Part shown: piece after piece, positions 26,352 through 36,460 of the stretch
How the letters are laid out: each line of letters begins with the position of its first letter
How positions within the stretch are numbered: position 1 is the stretch's first letter
NCBI GenBank assembly: GCA_023101885.1
Contig: JALPQD010000053.1
Coordinates: 5,957,447-6,021,446 of the forward strand
Source: Typhlomys cinereus
Taxonomy: Eukaryota > Chordata > Mammalia > Rodentia > Platacanthomyidae
DNA length: 64,000 bases
Reading direction: 5' to 3'
The notes under the pieces: model-generated
Seen by the model: only the letters and a program-made list of their open reading frames with translations
The model's database searches: none
Told to the model about the DNA's origin: nothing
Made by a program: the position numbers and the translations under genes

Positions 26352-27225
26352 GTTGCTGATAAATCTAGCTATGTGGCTTCTGTTGATTTTGAATGTTTTT
26401 GTTGGAGAAATTTGGAAATGTTTGAAGACTTCTGTGGATTCAAAAATGTTTGAACAGAGTTTATTGGGCCAATTGGATAATGGCTGTGCTGAGAGAGTTG
26501 TGGATTGTTTTGGAACAGTTTACGATGAAGGGAACAAGGACTTTGGTAAAGTTGGATTTGAAGACGATAGACTGGTTTGCTTGATAGAGGAGAGCTGTGT
26601 TGATGGTTATGAAGCTCTGGATGTGGAAAGGGCAGGCAGGAGAATAGCTGTCATTGTTGGAGAAATGGACATCAATGAAAGAAGACTTAGTGCTTTGCAC
26701 TGGGATGGTGGAAGAAATAAATACCACCACATGGTGATTCTGAGGTTTGAAAACCTGGATTCCTTTAGGGGCCAAAAGCTCAAGCTGAAACTGTTTTTTG
26801 CCCTTTGGGAGTTTTGGCTGTCTAGAAAGGGGCTTTTCCAGAGTCAGAACACTAAAGTTGGTATGGCTGTAGCTCGAGTGGAGAAAGCTATGTTTCAAAC
26901 TCTCTGCAGAATCTGTCAACATCCCCCAGGTGCTACTAGTTTTGGTGTATGATCAAGGGATTTGTGGAGAGCAGAAAAAGCTTGGTACCAAGTGGCAAGT
27001 GTAAAGTTCCTGCAAGGAAAGGTGAAGCTTATAGCTGCAGAGGTGAACTCAGAGTGTTGTTTGAAATGGCAGAAGCATAGGATGTTTGCTGAGGATGGCT
27101 TTGAGTGGAGATTCAGCCTGATTCAGAGGAACTCTGCTTCTACAACTGTGAGCTGCAAACAGGGACTGGAAATGCCTAGAATCTTTGAGCCACCATGACT
27201 ACGTGATGAGCAACAGAAGATGGAC

Positions 27226-27544
27226 TTTTTTTTTATTTTCACTCTCTTGCAATTTCATACATGCAGACAATGCATTTGATCATAGCTACCCCTATCTCCC
27301 TCCCACTTCCCCTGGACATTTCCCTAGCATATCCACCTTCTGCCTTTATGTTCTAATTTTTTAAATTGAACAATATAAAATAATATGTAAGCAGTAAAAG
27401 AAAATACATTAAGGATGTAGATAGTTATGATTGAGCTCCTAGTTCCACATGGTTAAGAACACACGATAAAGCTGAGGAAGAGCAGTTTTGTCCATCTTCT
27501 GTGAGACTAAGTTGGTGTGAGCATAGGGAGCCCCAGCCCACGGG
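27226..27544 (-). mobile_element. L1 3'-end insertion inside the provirus
   Basis: A T-run at the left (poly(A) in antisense) is followed by tttcatacatgcagacaatg, a C/T-rich tract and L1 3' UTR-like sequence. A perfect 11-bp duplication, agaagatggac, lies at 27215-27225 and 27545-27555. This is a 5'-truncated L1 that landed in the provirus interior. Confidence 0.75.
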
Positions 27545-27918
27545 AGAAGATGGACATTGACGTATAGGATAGGGTATTTGATTTGCTGGATTTGATGCCG
27601 ATTTGATATTTTCTTATTGTGCCAATGATTCTAATTTGATGTTTTATCTATGTTGGAATATTAAAGTTATTTTGACTTGATAGACTACTACAGTAAAAGA
27701 TTTGGGATATTTAAAGAAAGAATTTCAGTTTCAATGTTTTAATAACCGAACTTTCAATGATTGACATTTTAAATTGGACTATAGAAACTTTTAATTTTGG
27801 ATTTTTAGAATTAATAAAATTAAATGTATTTATATTATAAATAAGATAACTTTTAACACCTATGGGAACAAGGATTGAAGGTTACAGTTTAAAAGTGCTA
27901 TGTTTTTGTGTCTGGTTG

Positions 27919-27933
27919 ACAGAGGTGGTGGAG
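27919..27933 (+). promoter_or_regulatory. Purine-rich tract preceding the 3' LTR
   Basis: acagaggtggtggag directly abuts the 3' LTR and is placed as a degenerate polypurine tract would be. Confidence 0.5.
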
Positions 27934-28358
27934 TGTCATAGTTAGGAACAGGTATCAGCTTGACAGTTGAGGGTTTGAGCTCTGGACACATTTGCAGAGA
28001 ATTAGTGGTTGGGTTAAGTCCAGAGCAAACCTGCAGGAGATTGTCTAGCTGATAAGGAAGGCCCAGCCACGGTGGGTGGGACTAGGCCGTGGAATAAAAT
28101 ACAGAGAGTTGATTGAGGAAGTTGACATTCTTGTGTACACTTGGTCAGACATGATGGTCTGGCAAGTAAGGATCGTCCCCCTCTCAGCCATTATGTGGAG
28201 ATGGTGTGATCAGTTCCTTTGGCCCTGGTGTTGTCACACACTCTCCCATCAAGCTGGACTACAAACTGTAACCTGGACTATCTTAAGAAAATAAACCCCT
28301 TGTTCCCTTAAGTCGTTTGATGGTGATCTATCAGCAACCATGCAGGCAAACTGCAACA
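27934..28358 (+). repeat. 3' LTR of the M1 provirus
   Basis: 425 bp with the same termini as the 5' LTR. Its end is followed directly by the resumed SINE body. Confidence 0.85.
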
Positions 28359-28531
28359 CCATGCAAATGTTAGGTGGACGTGGTGGCAGCCTGTAATTCT
28401 GGTCCCGGAAGGCAGAGCCTGGGGAGAAACTCCAAAGCAAAATAATGAAGAGGTAGAGCAATCCAGGATGATTCCTGACATCACCCTTGGTCCTCCACAG
28501 GCACACCCAGTCCCCTCTTGTACACACACAT

Positions 28532-28575
<44 letters not shown>

Positions 28576-28612
28576 TGCATGTTGCACATGAACCATCAAA
28601 TAAGTGAATAAA

Positions 28613-28929
28613 TAAAGGAATATGATCCACAGCACAGTCCTGACAATAGCAGGATGTCAGTAAGTGGTAGTTGTCCCAAAAATGGCAGTTACTGAATCCT
28701 CGACTCCGGTTACAGCCCCCCCACATACACTTCTAGAATCTCAATCAAGGAGTATTCCTTATGTGTCTAATCTTTATCTTGTTCTAGATAATGAATTTTA
28801 CTTAGAGCTGTGACCTACACTTGCTCTATTCTATTCCCTATATATGGAGTACATTTATTTCCTGCTCACAGTGCCAGAAACTCACACATGCTGTGTCTGA
28901 CACTCATGAGACTCACAAAACTAACATTA
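28613..28929. other. No recognised feature
   Basis: Unassigned AT-rich sequence. Confidence 0.4.
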
Positions 28930-29040
28930 TTATCCTCGTGGTAAATAGGCTTCATTGAGATTAAACAACTCTCCAAGTTGCCAAACTAGGTAGTAATAGT
29001 ACAAGATCAACATTCAGGCCTTCAGATTCTACCTCCCCCT
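28930..29040 (-). repeat. MIR SINE
   Basis: The antisense MIR core is seen: attattatcctcgtggtaaa, gagattaaacaactctccaag, then aactaggtagtaatagtacaag. Confidence 0.65.
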
Positions 29041-29144
29041 CTCTCATGGAAATACCCATGTCCATCGTCCATCAGTATTTATTTTTCTTGGTGAAGTGTT
29101 CTACGCTATTTTGATTATAGAATATCACAGTCTTCTAGTACATT

Positions 29145-29360
29145 GACTCTGCAGTGAGGTTTAATGTCCCAGATTTTGAGTTGTAATCCTGGATTCGTTA
29201 CTGAAGACCTGTGTGACCTTAGACAAGCTGTTTGACTTGTCTGTGTCCCACTTCTGGAACTGTACAGATCTGATGATAGGCTTGTCCTGTGTTTGCTGCA
29301 GGAATTGAAAGAACCGTTATGCAGAAAATGCAGAACACAGCTTCATATGTAGTAAGGATA
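29145..29360 (+). repeat. MIR SINE
   Basis: The sense core (cctgtgtgaccttagacaagc, then tgacttgtctgtgtcccac) is clear and the flanks fit MIR. Confidence 0.7.
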
Positions 29361-29945
29361 TCTGATGGAACAAAAAGATAGTCAATTCCCTGAGGACCCC
29401 CCTCACCCACAATCAAGAGATAAGCATCTTCACTAACCACGGCAAAGGACCAGTCCCTTCCTGCCCTGTAATATTCCTCCTAAATACACCACACCTGCAT
29501 GTAGCCTCTCTTCCCAGTACAAATCTGCTTTGTCAGAGCATAGGAACATTCAGGGCGGGTCTATAGGTTCAGGGTCTTCTGGAGGAGCATCCATCTTCCA
29601 TGAGTTTGCTGGTCACTGTCCATTCAGCTCACAGTAGCTGCCAGCTCAGTTACACTGATCTCCTCTCATCTCCCTCAGCACTGTGAAGCAATTCTGAGGA
29701 CACAGTAGATGCCCGATAAATGCTCATTGAAATGAACAAACATTTGAGCCCTGGTAGCAGTTTAGCATGAAGACAAAAAGGTACTTACTTGTATCACAGC
29801 CTCATTCATTATACTCACACACAAATACATGCATTGCATGCATGCATCATATACATATTCACCTATGTATGACATATATATATACTCACATGCATTCATA
29901 AGCACATACGCACATAGAATATACACGTGCATGTGCACGTGCACA

Positions 29946-29996
<51 letters not shown>

Positions 29997-30204
29997 GTGC
30001 CAACCCCTTGGGAGTTCACAGCACAGTCCCTCTGCTCATGCTGGCTGCTGCTTCACAGGTCCCCATGACTGTCACCATTCATGTCACCACATCTCACCTC
30101 CTCCTGACCTCCTACCCTCTGCCAGACCCTCCTGGCCTCCTTCACCACTTCTCAGACAACTCTGAGCCCACCATTGTCCCAGCACTCACTACCCCGCAAA
30201 ATGG
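29361..30204. other. Unassigned sequence with (CA)n
   Basis: A (CA)n run at about 29946-29994 is preceded by alternating purine-pyrimidine sequence, including the palindrome gtgcacgtgcac at 29933-29944. 29685-29740 (gataaatgctcattgaaatg) may be a MIR tail. No gene was found. Confidence 0.5.
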
Positions 30205-30430
30205 GCTGAGGCCACTTTTGCCCTCCAGGGGACATTTGGCAGTGTCTGCAGGGGTGCTAGGCACCCGCTGTCATGGGTGTCTCTGCCATCCTAGGGAGAG
30301 AGTCCAGGGGTGTTGTTAAAGCCCCTCCCCCACAGTGAACAACTACCCAGCCCAAACCTAGGTAGCTATGGAGACCCTTTGATGCTAGCACCACAACCCC
30401 TGCAATGTCAGCACCGCCAAGCTGCCAATG
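30205..30430 (+). mobile_element. MER5A-like hAT-Charlie MITE
   Basis: ttttgccctccaggggacat then ttggcagtgtctgcagggg, later ggggtgttgttaaagcccc and acaactacccagcccaaacc follow the MER5A order. It is pan-eutherian and old. Confidence 0.8.
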
Positions 30431-32254
30431 CACTTTCAGCAAAGGGCTGAACCTGCTTCATCCCGTGGGGTGCCCTTAGGAGTAGTGCATTGCTTCATGG
30501 AGGTTCCTCCCCCATTGTGTCCTGCATCATGAATAAATCCCCCTGGGTTTTAAGAGGGTCAGTGACTCCCTAGTTAACTGGGAAACTGACCTGACCAGAA
30601 TCATGACAAAAATGATATATGATGAAAATCATATCAAACTGGCTTGCCCGGGGTGACACAGCCTGCAATGACTTAGGAAAAGACACTGTTAGCAAAGCCT
30701 GCTTATCCCTCGGAAATCCAGACATTCTTAGCTCTGGTCCGTGATGGAAAAAAACCCAGAAATTCCCAAGACAGGTGTAACTCTAAGAAAACCCGGTGTC
30801 ATCACTTTCGCTAGCCAACACTTCATGACCTTTTAAAAGGGTTGCTTCCAGAAAGAGATCTGTTTTGCTATCCCACAATTTCTACCCGAGAAGCCCCTGG
30901 CCTGCCGGGGTGATCCTGGTCCCCTAGGCTTCCTTTGCCTGCACCCCCCTATTTGTCCTGCATGCAGTGCACAAGCAGGGCAGGACTTTACAGCTCAGAG
31001 CATATCTTCTGGTAATGGCACCTTTCCCAACCCAAAGCCCCTTATTCCATGCACAAGGCCTCAGGTTTCATCCTCAGAACTGAAAAAAATAAATAAGTTC
31101 ATAAATAAATAGATTTTAAAAGACACTCTGATTACAAGTCGGGAGAGTAATCAGATACCAAATCAGCATCCTGCACCAGGTTTATTTTGGAAAGCAAGGT
31201 CATGCGTTTAGGAAAAATGAGATTCTCTATCGTGGTTATAGACCAAAGCACAGAACTTTGCTAATGATCAAGTCTCCCTTGAAGAAGTTAGAAATCAGTA
31301 TGACACTTTAGGATGTAAATTGATGTTTGGCGGAGAACATAAAGCCTTGGGAGAAACGCAAAAAGACCAAGTTAGGTTAAGTGAACCATGAGGTCCCTCT
31401 AAGACTTGGGGCCCTCTGATGCAAAGGTTAAAAATCAGGAGGAAATAGAAAAAGATTTGCAGGGGTTCCCAAAATACATATGAAATTTGAAACTTTTCTT
31501 AGATATTTTTTACTCATAATATTATTGTGTGTGATCATAATGCTTAATTTTTAATTGCACAAATAGCTACTTTTCCAAATAATAAAAAATACACTAAAAT
31601 TAATAATTAAAAATAATTATTACTTTTCATCACAAATGAGAGTTCATAGCATGTGCTGCCTTCATGACAGCACAACTGCTAATTACAATAATTTTCACAA
31701 ATGACTGAGGCAATAAATCAACTTGGAATAATCAGGAGAGAGACATGGAAACAAAAATTAAATGATAGCTGAAAACTTCCAGTTGACTCCCAGTTACCAG
31801 GAGCAATTCAGATGAGCTTGAGCCATGTGGTTCTTTCGTTCACCCAGCATCCAGAAAGCAGTTCCTGTGTCTGTTTCCAGGTGTTGAGGTTCCAGGAATG
31901 CAAGGGGAGAAGGTCACTAGGGAAATGATGAAATGAAGATCAAGCCTATGTCCTTCATGAGTTAGATCTCCTAAGTCTAAACAAGCCATTTCATTAGTGA
32001 GGAATAGGGATATGTGTGATTTGTAATCGATGCAGACAGAAGGAAGAGGCTTTGCCAAGGTGGGGCGATGTAGAAGGATCCAGGCAGGTGACAGACTGGG
32101 AAGGAACGGGGCTGGGAGTGGGATGATGGTATCCACTGCAGGAGAACTGCAAGGACGCTGGGAAAACAGGGGCCAGGAGACAGAGGGGGAAGAGGAGATG
32201 ACTGGGGGTCAGGCAATTCAGTCGAGTGGGAGGGGAAAGATGTGGACTGACAAC
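30431..32254. other. No recognised gene; single-copy-looking, AT-rich core
   Basis: 31540-31745 is very AT-rich with repeated AATTA motifs and looks single-copy. No exon or nameable repeat was found. The purine-rich frames at 31840-32351 are not recognisable proteins. Confidence 0.4.
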
Positions 32255-32430
32255 TTGGACCTACTCCCTGTCCTTTAGCTCTCGCTGGTGTCCTGAACCA
32301 GCCTTCACCCGTTCGAATCCCTGCCAGAAATGGACTATACCCCCTCTGCAATCATAAGCCAAATAAATAACCTCTTTCCCTTAAACAAGCTGTGTCAGAG
32401 TATTGTCTCACAGCAAAAAAAGAATGACTG
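32255..32430 (+). mobile_element. ORR1-like MaLR LTR 3' end
   Basis: ctgcaatcataagccaaataa, cctctttcccttaaacaagc and gtgtcagagtattgtctcac give the LTR 3' terminus. The 5' part is lost. Confidence 0.6.
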
Positions 32431-33171
32431 CAACAGTAAACGACTTTGCTCTGTGTAATGACAACCCTAGTCAATTTCAGTTCCAAGCAGTTATATTGTT
32501 CCAAATTCAGAGTTTTAGCAAACGCTGGTGCCCATGAATTGAAAGACTATGATTTGGGTACTTGCAGTTTTAGTGATTCAGTACTATAATGAAGTTCAAA
32601 TATAACTCAGGATAATAGAAGAAAGTCCTGGTGAATCACTAATTAAACTGTTTCCACGTGAACACTTATGATCATATATTTTCACTCCTTGTTAGCTCTA
32701 ATTAAACATGCTGGTCTCATTCTCAAGTACGTGAGACTCTACTTTGAATGAGAACCATGTTCTGCTGTCTTGGAGAACTTCCCAAAGAACAGGACTCCTA
32801 GTTTAGCCCCCTGGCCCAGCCCCTTGGCTCAGCCCCCTGGCTCAGATAAGTTCCTGTGGAAGGGAGTTGTATGAAGGACGCGTATTGGTGAAAATTCTAC
32901 CAGCTAGTTGCAGGCTGGAAGTCTGGGGATGGATTTCCTAACTCTCCCCTTCTCTACCCTCCCTCTGTGGTCATCCTATGAGGTGGTAAGTTCAAATAAA
33001 GGAAAAGAAAAATGTCAAGGAAAATTTTATTTTCAAAGTCAGTTAAGCTTAAGCCAAACATGAGTGGGAAGTTACTAAATTTAACCGCATTTTTAGGGAT
33101 GTTCCCTCAGACACCTTTAGTCATCAGGTGGAGAGACGATTAAGTCAGAAAACCACATATTAATTTTTAAA
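32431..33171. other. No recognised gene; includes a 13-bp triplicated motif
   Basis: Three tandem near-copies of agccccctggctc lie at 32805-32843. 32630-32720 holds two TCTAATTAAAC/ACTAATTAAAC-type motifs in AT-rich, probably single-copy sequence. Confidence 0.45.
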
Positions 33172-33334
33172 TTTTTATTTATTTGAGAGAGACGGAGAGA
33201 GAAGGAAGGAGACAGGACATAGGCATTGAGTGACACACAGTATATATTTAGATGTCAAAGGACAATTTTCAGTAGTCAGTTATCTCCTACTATGTGGGTT
33301 CCAAGTATCAAACTCAATGTCACCAGCCCAAGAC
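33172..33334 (-). repeat. tRNA-derived SINE (RSINE/B3-like)
   Basis: In antisense, a (GA)-rich tail is followed by gatgtcaaaggacaattttc and atgtgggttccaagtatcaaac. The head end is lost. Confidence 0.5.
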
Positions 33335-33349
33335 GTTTTTCTCTTTTTT

Positions 33350-33640
33350 TAATTTTTTTTATTATTATTTATTCAACTGTGCACATGTGCGTGTGTATGT
33401 GTGCGTGTCTGTGTATGTGTGCGTGTCTGTGTATGTGTAGAACCACGGACGATTTCGCGAACCACCATGGACGCCCCCACCTCCTTCTGCCCGGGGATTC
33501 ACAGGCTCCGCCCTACCAGGACCAGAAGCGCAGGCCGCCCCCGCTTCCGCCTGGCATCTATACGTGGGATCTGGGATCCGAACTCAGGACCTTCCGCCTG
33601 CAAGGCGGACGCTTAACCCCTGAGCCACCTCTCCAGCCCC
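33350..33640 (-). repeat. Young GC-rich SINE (family A), copy 3
   Basis: It is a full-length minus-strand copy. A perfect 15-bp duplication, gtttttctctttttt, lies at 33335-33349 and 33641-33655. Confidence 0.92.
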
Positions 33641-33734
33641 GTTTTTCTCTTTTTTGCATAGTTCAGTATGGCTGGATAGCATGCCTCCTGTGTCCATAGA
33701 ACTTCTGTAGAATCTAAAACAGCAACTAATTGAA

Positions 33735-34300
33735 ATGTTACGAGAAAGAAGAAAACATACTTTTCTTAAAGGAGAAGCCCACTGTCTTTGCTGTGGTTTG
33801 TGGCTTACCGCGACGCGTGTGCTTGGATCCAGTTTGTGTTGCCGTTCTATAATCACAGCAGCTTGTGCTGCTTTTGATCCAGCTCACATCTTTGTAAATA
33901 TATTCTACCTTCAAGAAGTGAATGTGTCTCCAGAACTCCCCTCTGGAATGCCATGTGGCCAGAGGGTCTGCAAGAAGCCTGCATTCCCATTTGGCCAGAG
34001 GGTCTGCAAGAAGCCTGTATTACCATTTGGCCAGAGGGTCTGAAAGAAGCCTGCATGCTGATAAGACTGTAAAATACTGCCAGCTAAACTGCTTTGCTGG
34101 TGCCAGTGAGTCAACTGTAGATCTGTACCCAAGGCGGGGCTTACAACCTCCTTTGTTTCTTGTGTATAAAAACTATGTGGAGACGTAATTCAGGACTGCA
34201 CACACATCACCCTGCCCATGTGTGTAAGCCCTGGTACCAGTCTCCCAGTCTCTCTCTCTCTCTTTTCTCTCTCTCTCTTTCTTTCTAATAAAGTCTCTCA
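33735..34300 (+). mobile_element. ERV1-like LTR with three 36-bp U3 repeats (putative)
   Basis: A TATA box (tataaaaac from 34165), a CT-rich R-like stretch and AATAAA at 34287-34292 are spaced as in gammaretrovirus-type LTRs. Upstream are three tandem repeats (33951-34058) in enhancer position. No internal retroviral sequence is attached. Terminal TG/CA boundaries and target-site duplication could not be fixed, so the edges are approximate. Confidence 0.6.
33951..34058 (+). repeat. Three tandem 36-bp repeats
   Basis: Copies start at 33951, 33987 and 34023. The shared core is ggccagagggtctgcaagaa (third copy has one change). Confidence 0.92.
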
Positions 34301-34334
34301 GTTATTAATTTTAAAAAAAGAAGTAAATATGTAG

Positions 34335-34450
34335 CTGACAGTGATGGTGAACCCTTGTAATCCCAGCATTTGGGGGGGGGGGAGCAAAGGCCTGAAGACT
34401 GTAAGTTCAAGTCCAGTCTGAACTATATTAGACTCTGTCTCAAAATGAAG
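34335..34450 (+). repeat. B1-like SINE
   Basis: gtgatggtgaacccttgtaatcccagcatttggg is followed by the B1 3' half ending ctctgtctcaaaatg. A run of 10 Gs occurs at about 34372-34382. Confidence 0.65.
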
Positions 34451-34658
34451 AAGCAAAAGAGAAGCAAATGTGTCCCACAAGAGGAAGCCTTAAAAAATAA
34501 CATCTCCCTTTAAAATCTTCTCTATCCATTGGTAAGCATAGAAAACACCCAGGCACAGGGGCCGGGGATTTGGTCAACTGAGCTGGGGCAGAGGTGAGGC
34601 TGGGTCAAGAATGACTACATCTGACCCTCCAAGATTTCACTCAAAGGGAGGGAGAGGA

Positions 34659-34940
34659 GGCTGGGGAGATGGCTTAGGGGTTAATCCTCTGCCCTGAAGC
34701 AGAAGGACCTGAGTTTGGATCCTGGATCCCTTGTTAAAAAAAAAAAAAAAGCTAGACAGAAATGACAGCCCCCCCCACCCCCCGGAACTTCCGACTTTGG
34801 AAGGCAGTGCCTAGAAAACCCCAAAGCAAAGCAGAAGGAGGTAGAGCAATCCAGGAAGATTCCCAATGTCACCCGTGAGCCTCTACAAACACATACAGTG
34901 GCCCCTGATACGCACATATTCTCTCTCTCTCTCTCAATGA
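34659..34940 (+). repeat. Older SINE family B
   Basis: Head ggctggggagatggcttagg, an internal A-run, the body aaagcagaaggaggtagagc, then a (CT)n tail in place of (CA)n. Confidence 0.75.
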
Positions 34941-34987
34941 AAGTCTCGTGCTTTAGCATAACTGCCTTCAAGATCTCACTGGCCCAA

Positions 34988-35219
34988 TAGTAGTGATCTT
35001 ATGCTTAAGGGGAACAAGAGAAAGGGCTTATGGAAATGCCACTGGGTCCTTATATGTCATCGGAGAGGAGGACCCAGTGGAGAGTTAGGCGTACACAATA
35101 AAGGACTCTCTGGGAATTGGGGGGGAGGCACTGGGGGAAGGGGAGGGGGAGGAGGGGGGAGGGAGGGAACTGGTAAAAAATTTTAAAATGTATAATTAAA
35201 TTTTTAAAAAAAAAAAAAA
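34988..35219 (+). mobile_element. L1 3'-end insertion with 18-bp target-site duplication
   Basis: A 5'-truncated element ends in a G-rich tract (about 35115-35170) and an A-tail. The perfect duplication aagatctcactggcccaa is at 34970-34987 and 35220-35237. The G-rich tract is typical of rodent L1 3' UTRs and could form a G-quadruplex. Confidence 0.85.
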
Positions 35220-35237
35220 AAGATCTCACTGGCCCAA

Positions 35238-36139
35238 CCTTTCTCTGTAAGGCCCAAGGAGCTTGGAAGACAGCAAGTGGGGACAGGACAGGGACGTGGG
35301 GCAAGAAGTCAGAAAGACAAGGTGCAACCGTGACTAACGTGCTCAGGTGGCGCCCCTCCCAGCATCGGTGCCTCCTGCACACTTGCTCTCGTGCATCACT
35401 TGGGGTTGAAGACAAGCACCACCTGGAAAGGACTGTGTATCCCTTTGCTCCTTCCGGTCTTATTTTATCATTCTGTCAAGGCGTCCTGGCATTTTGCTTT
35501 AATATATTGCTTTAAAACCATTGTATTCAAATGGGGAAGACAAGAAAGTTCAGAGAAAAGCCTTGAAAGTGACTCCACAGAGCCCAGAGGAAGAAAAGAG
35601 AGGAGATGGGAGAGAGAGAAAATGAAGAGAAGAGGAGGGGCAGGGGAGACAGGGGAAGAGAAGGCGCTTCCTGTTAACTTCAAAATCTGAGTCTGCTGTT
35701 CTTACATAATCTGAAAGGGTTCATTTGCTGGACAAGGAAGTAGAAAATTTGCTTAAAGATGAAGTCTCAGGGAGTTCACATGCAATCCAGAGTGCGGACT
35801 GACAGCAAGGAGCAGTTGTCCACAGACGCGGAGATTCTCTCTCCTTGCTCAAGTGTGTGCGCTTTGCAGTCACTCAGTTCCCACCGAATCCCCACCTATC
35901 CTCGAGGGACACCGGGGTCACGTGGCTCTATCATCAGTGGATGCAGCACGGTGTCAGGTTCTGCTTCCCCACGTGTCACCGCCCTCTGACCATGTCTGTC
36001 CCCAGAGCAGCTGCACGGAGTTGGAGTGAAAAGGAGATGTGCATGTGGGAGGGTGACGGCAGAGGGTGGGACAGAAGAACAGAGACCATTTTCTTTTAAA
36101 GAACATCTTGCTGCTTCTACTCACCGAGTCTCTTTTTTC
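35238..36139. other. No recognised gene
   Basis: A purine-rich stretch occurs at 35585-35660. The rest is unassigned. Open frames here have no domain. Confidence 0.4.
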
Positions 36140-36460
36140 CGTTTTTCGTGTGTACGTATGGGAGTGTTGGCAGAACACGTGCATGTGTATGTGCATGTTT
36201 TCATGTGTGTGCATGCATTTGCACGTCGGTGTGTGCATGCATGCAAGAGTGCACGTGCATGCGGAGCCTGAGAGTGGTTCTGGTATCATCCCCGATCACT
36301 CTTCCACCTTATTCTCTTTGAGGCTGGGTTTCTCCTCAAATCTAGAGCCCACCTGTGGAGCTAGTCTGGCTAGACAGCTTTCTCTGGGGATTCCCAGTCT
36401 TCAGTTCCTGGGGCTGGAACTATAGGCCACCTGACCCGGCCAGCATTTTAGCATAGAACA
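36140..36460 (-). repeat. B4-type SINE
   Basis: A TG-rich antisense tail, then gttctggtatcatccccgatc and gaggctgggtttctcctcaaat, then the B1-like end. The ID head is incomplete. Confidence 0.6.

Larger units (their letters stand above)
25906..28358 (+). mobile_element. MaLR-type provirus with both LTRs (family M1)
   Basis: The two LTRs (25906-26328 and 27934-28358) are in direct orientation, begin TGTCATAG and end CTGCAACA, and each carries AATAAACCCC near the 3' end. By eye they differ at about 55 positions (roughly 13%), so the insertion is old. A tRNA-Leu-like primer binding site follows the 5' LTR and a purine-rich tract precedes the 3' LTR. The 1.6-kb interior resembles MaLR internal sequence in layout and lacks recognisable gag, protease or polymerase domains, as is usual for non-autonomous MaLR elements. 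A 221-codon open frame (26287-26952) starts inside the 5' LTR and is not a recognisable retroviral protein. No clear 5-bp target-site duplication is preserved. Confidence 0.85.
25829..28612 (+). repeat. Older SINE family B split by a provirus
   Basis: The head lies at 25829-25905 (atggctcagggattaaaaacc, gagttcagatccc). The body and (CA)n tail resume at 28359 (ttaggtggacgtggtggcag ... gtagagcaatccagg) and run to about 28612. Joined, the two halves give the normal SINE order, so the 2.45-kb proviral block between them is an insertion. Confidence 0.85.

Noticed and set aside
26461..26922. 153-codon minus-strand frame within the provirus
   Set aside because: Antisense to the 221-codon frame, with no retroviral or cellular resemblance.
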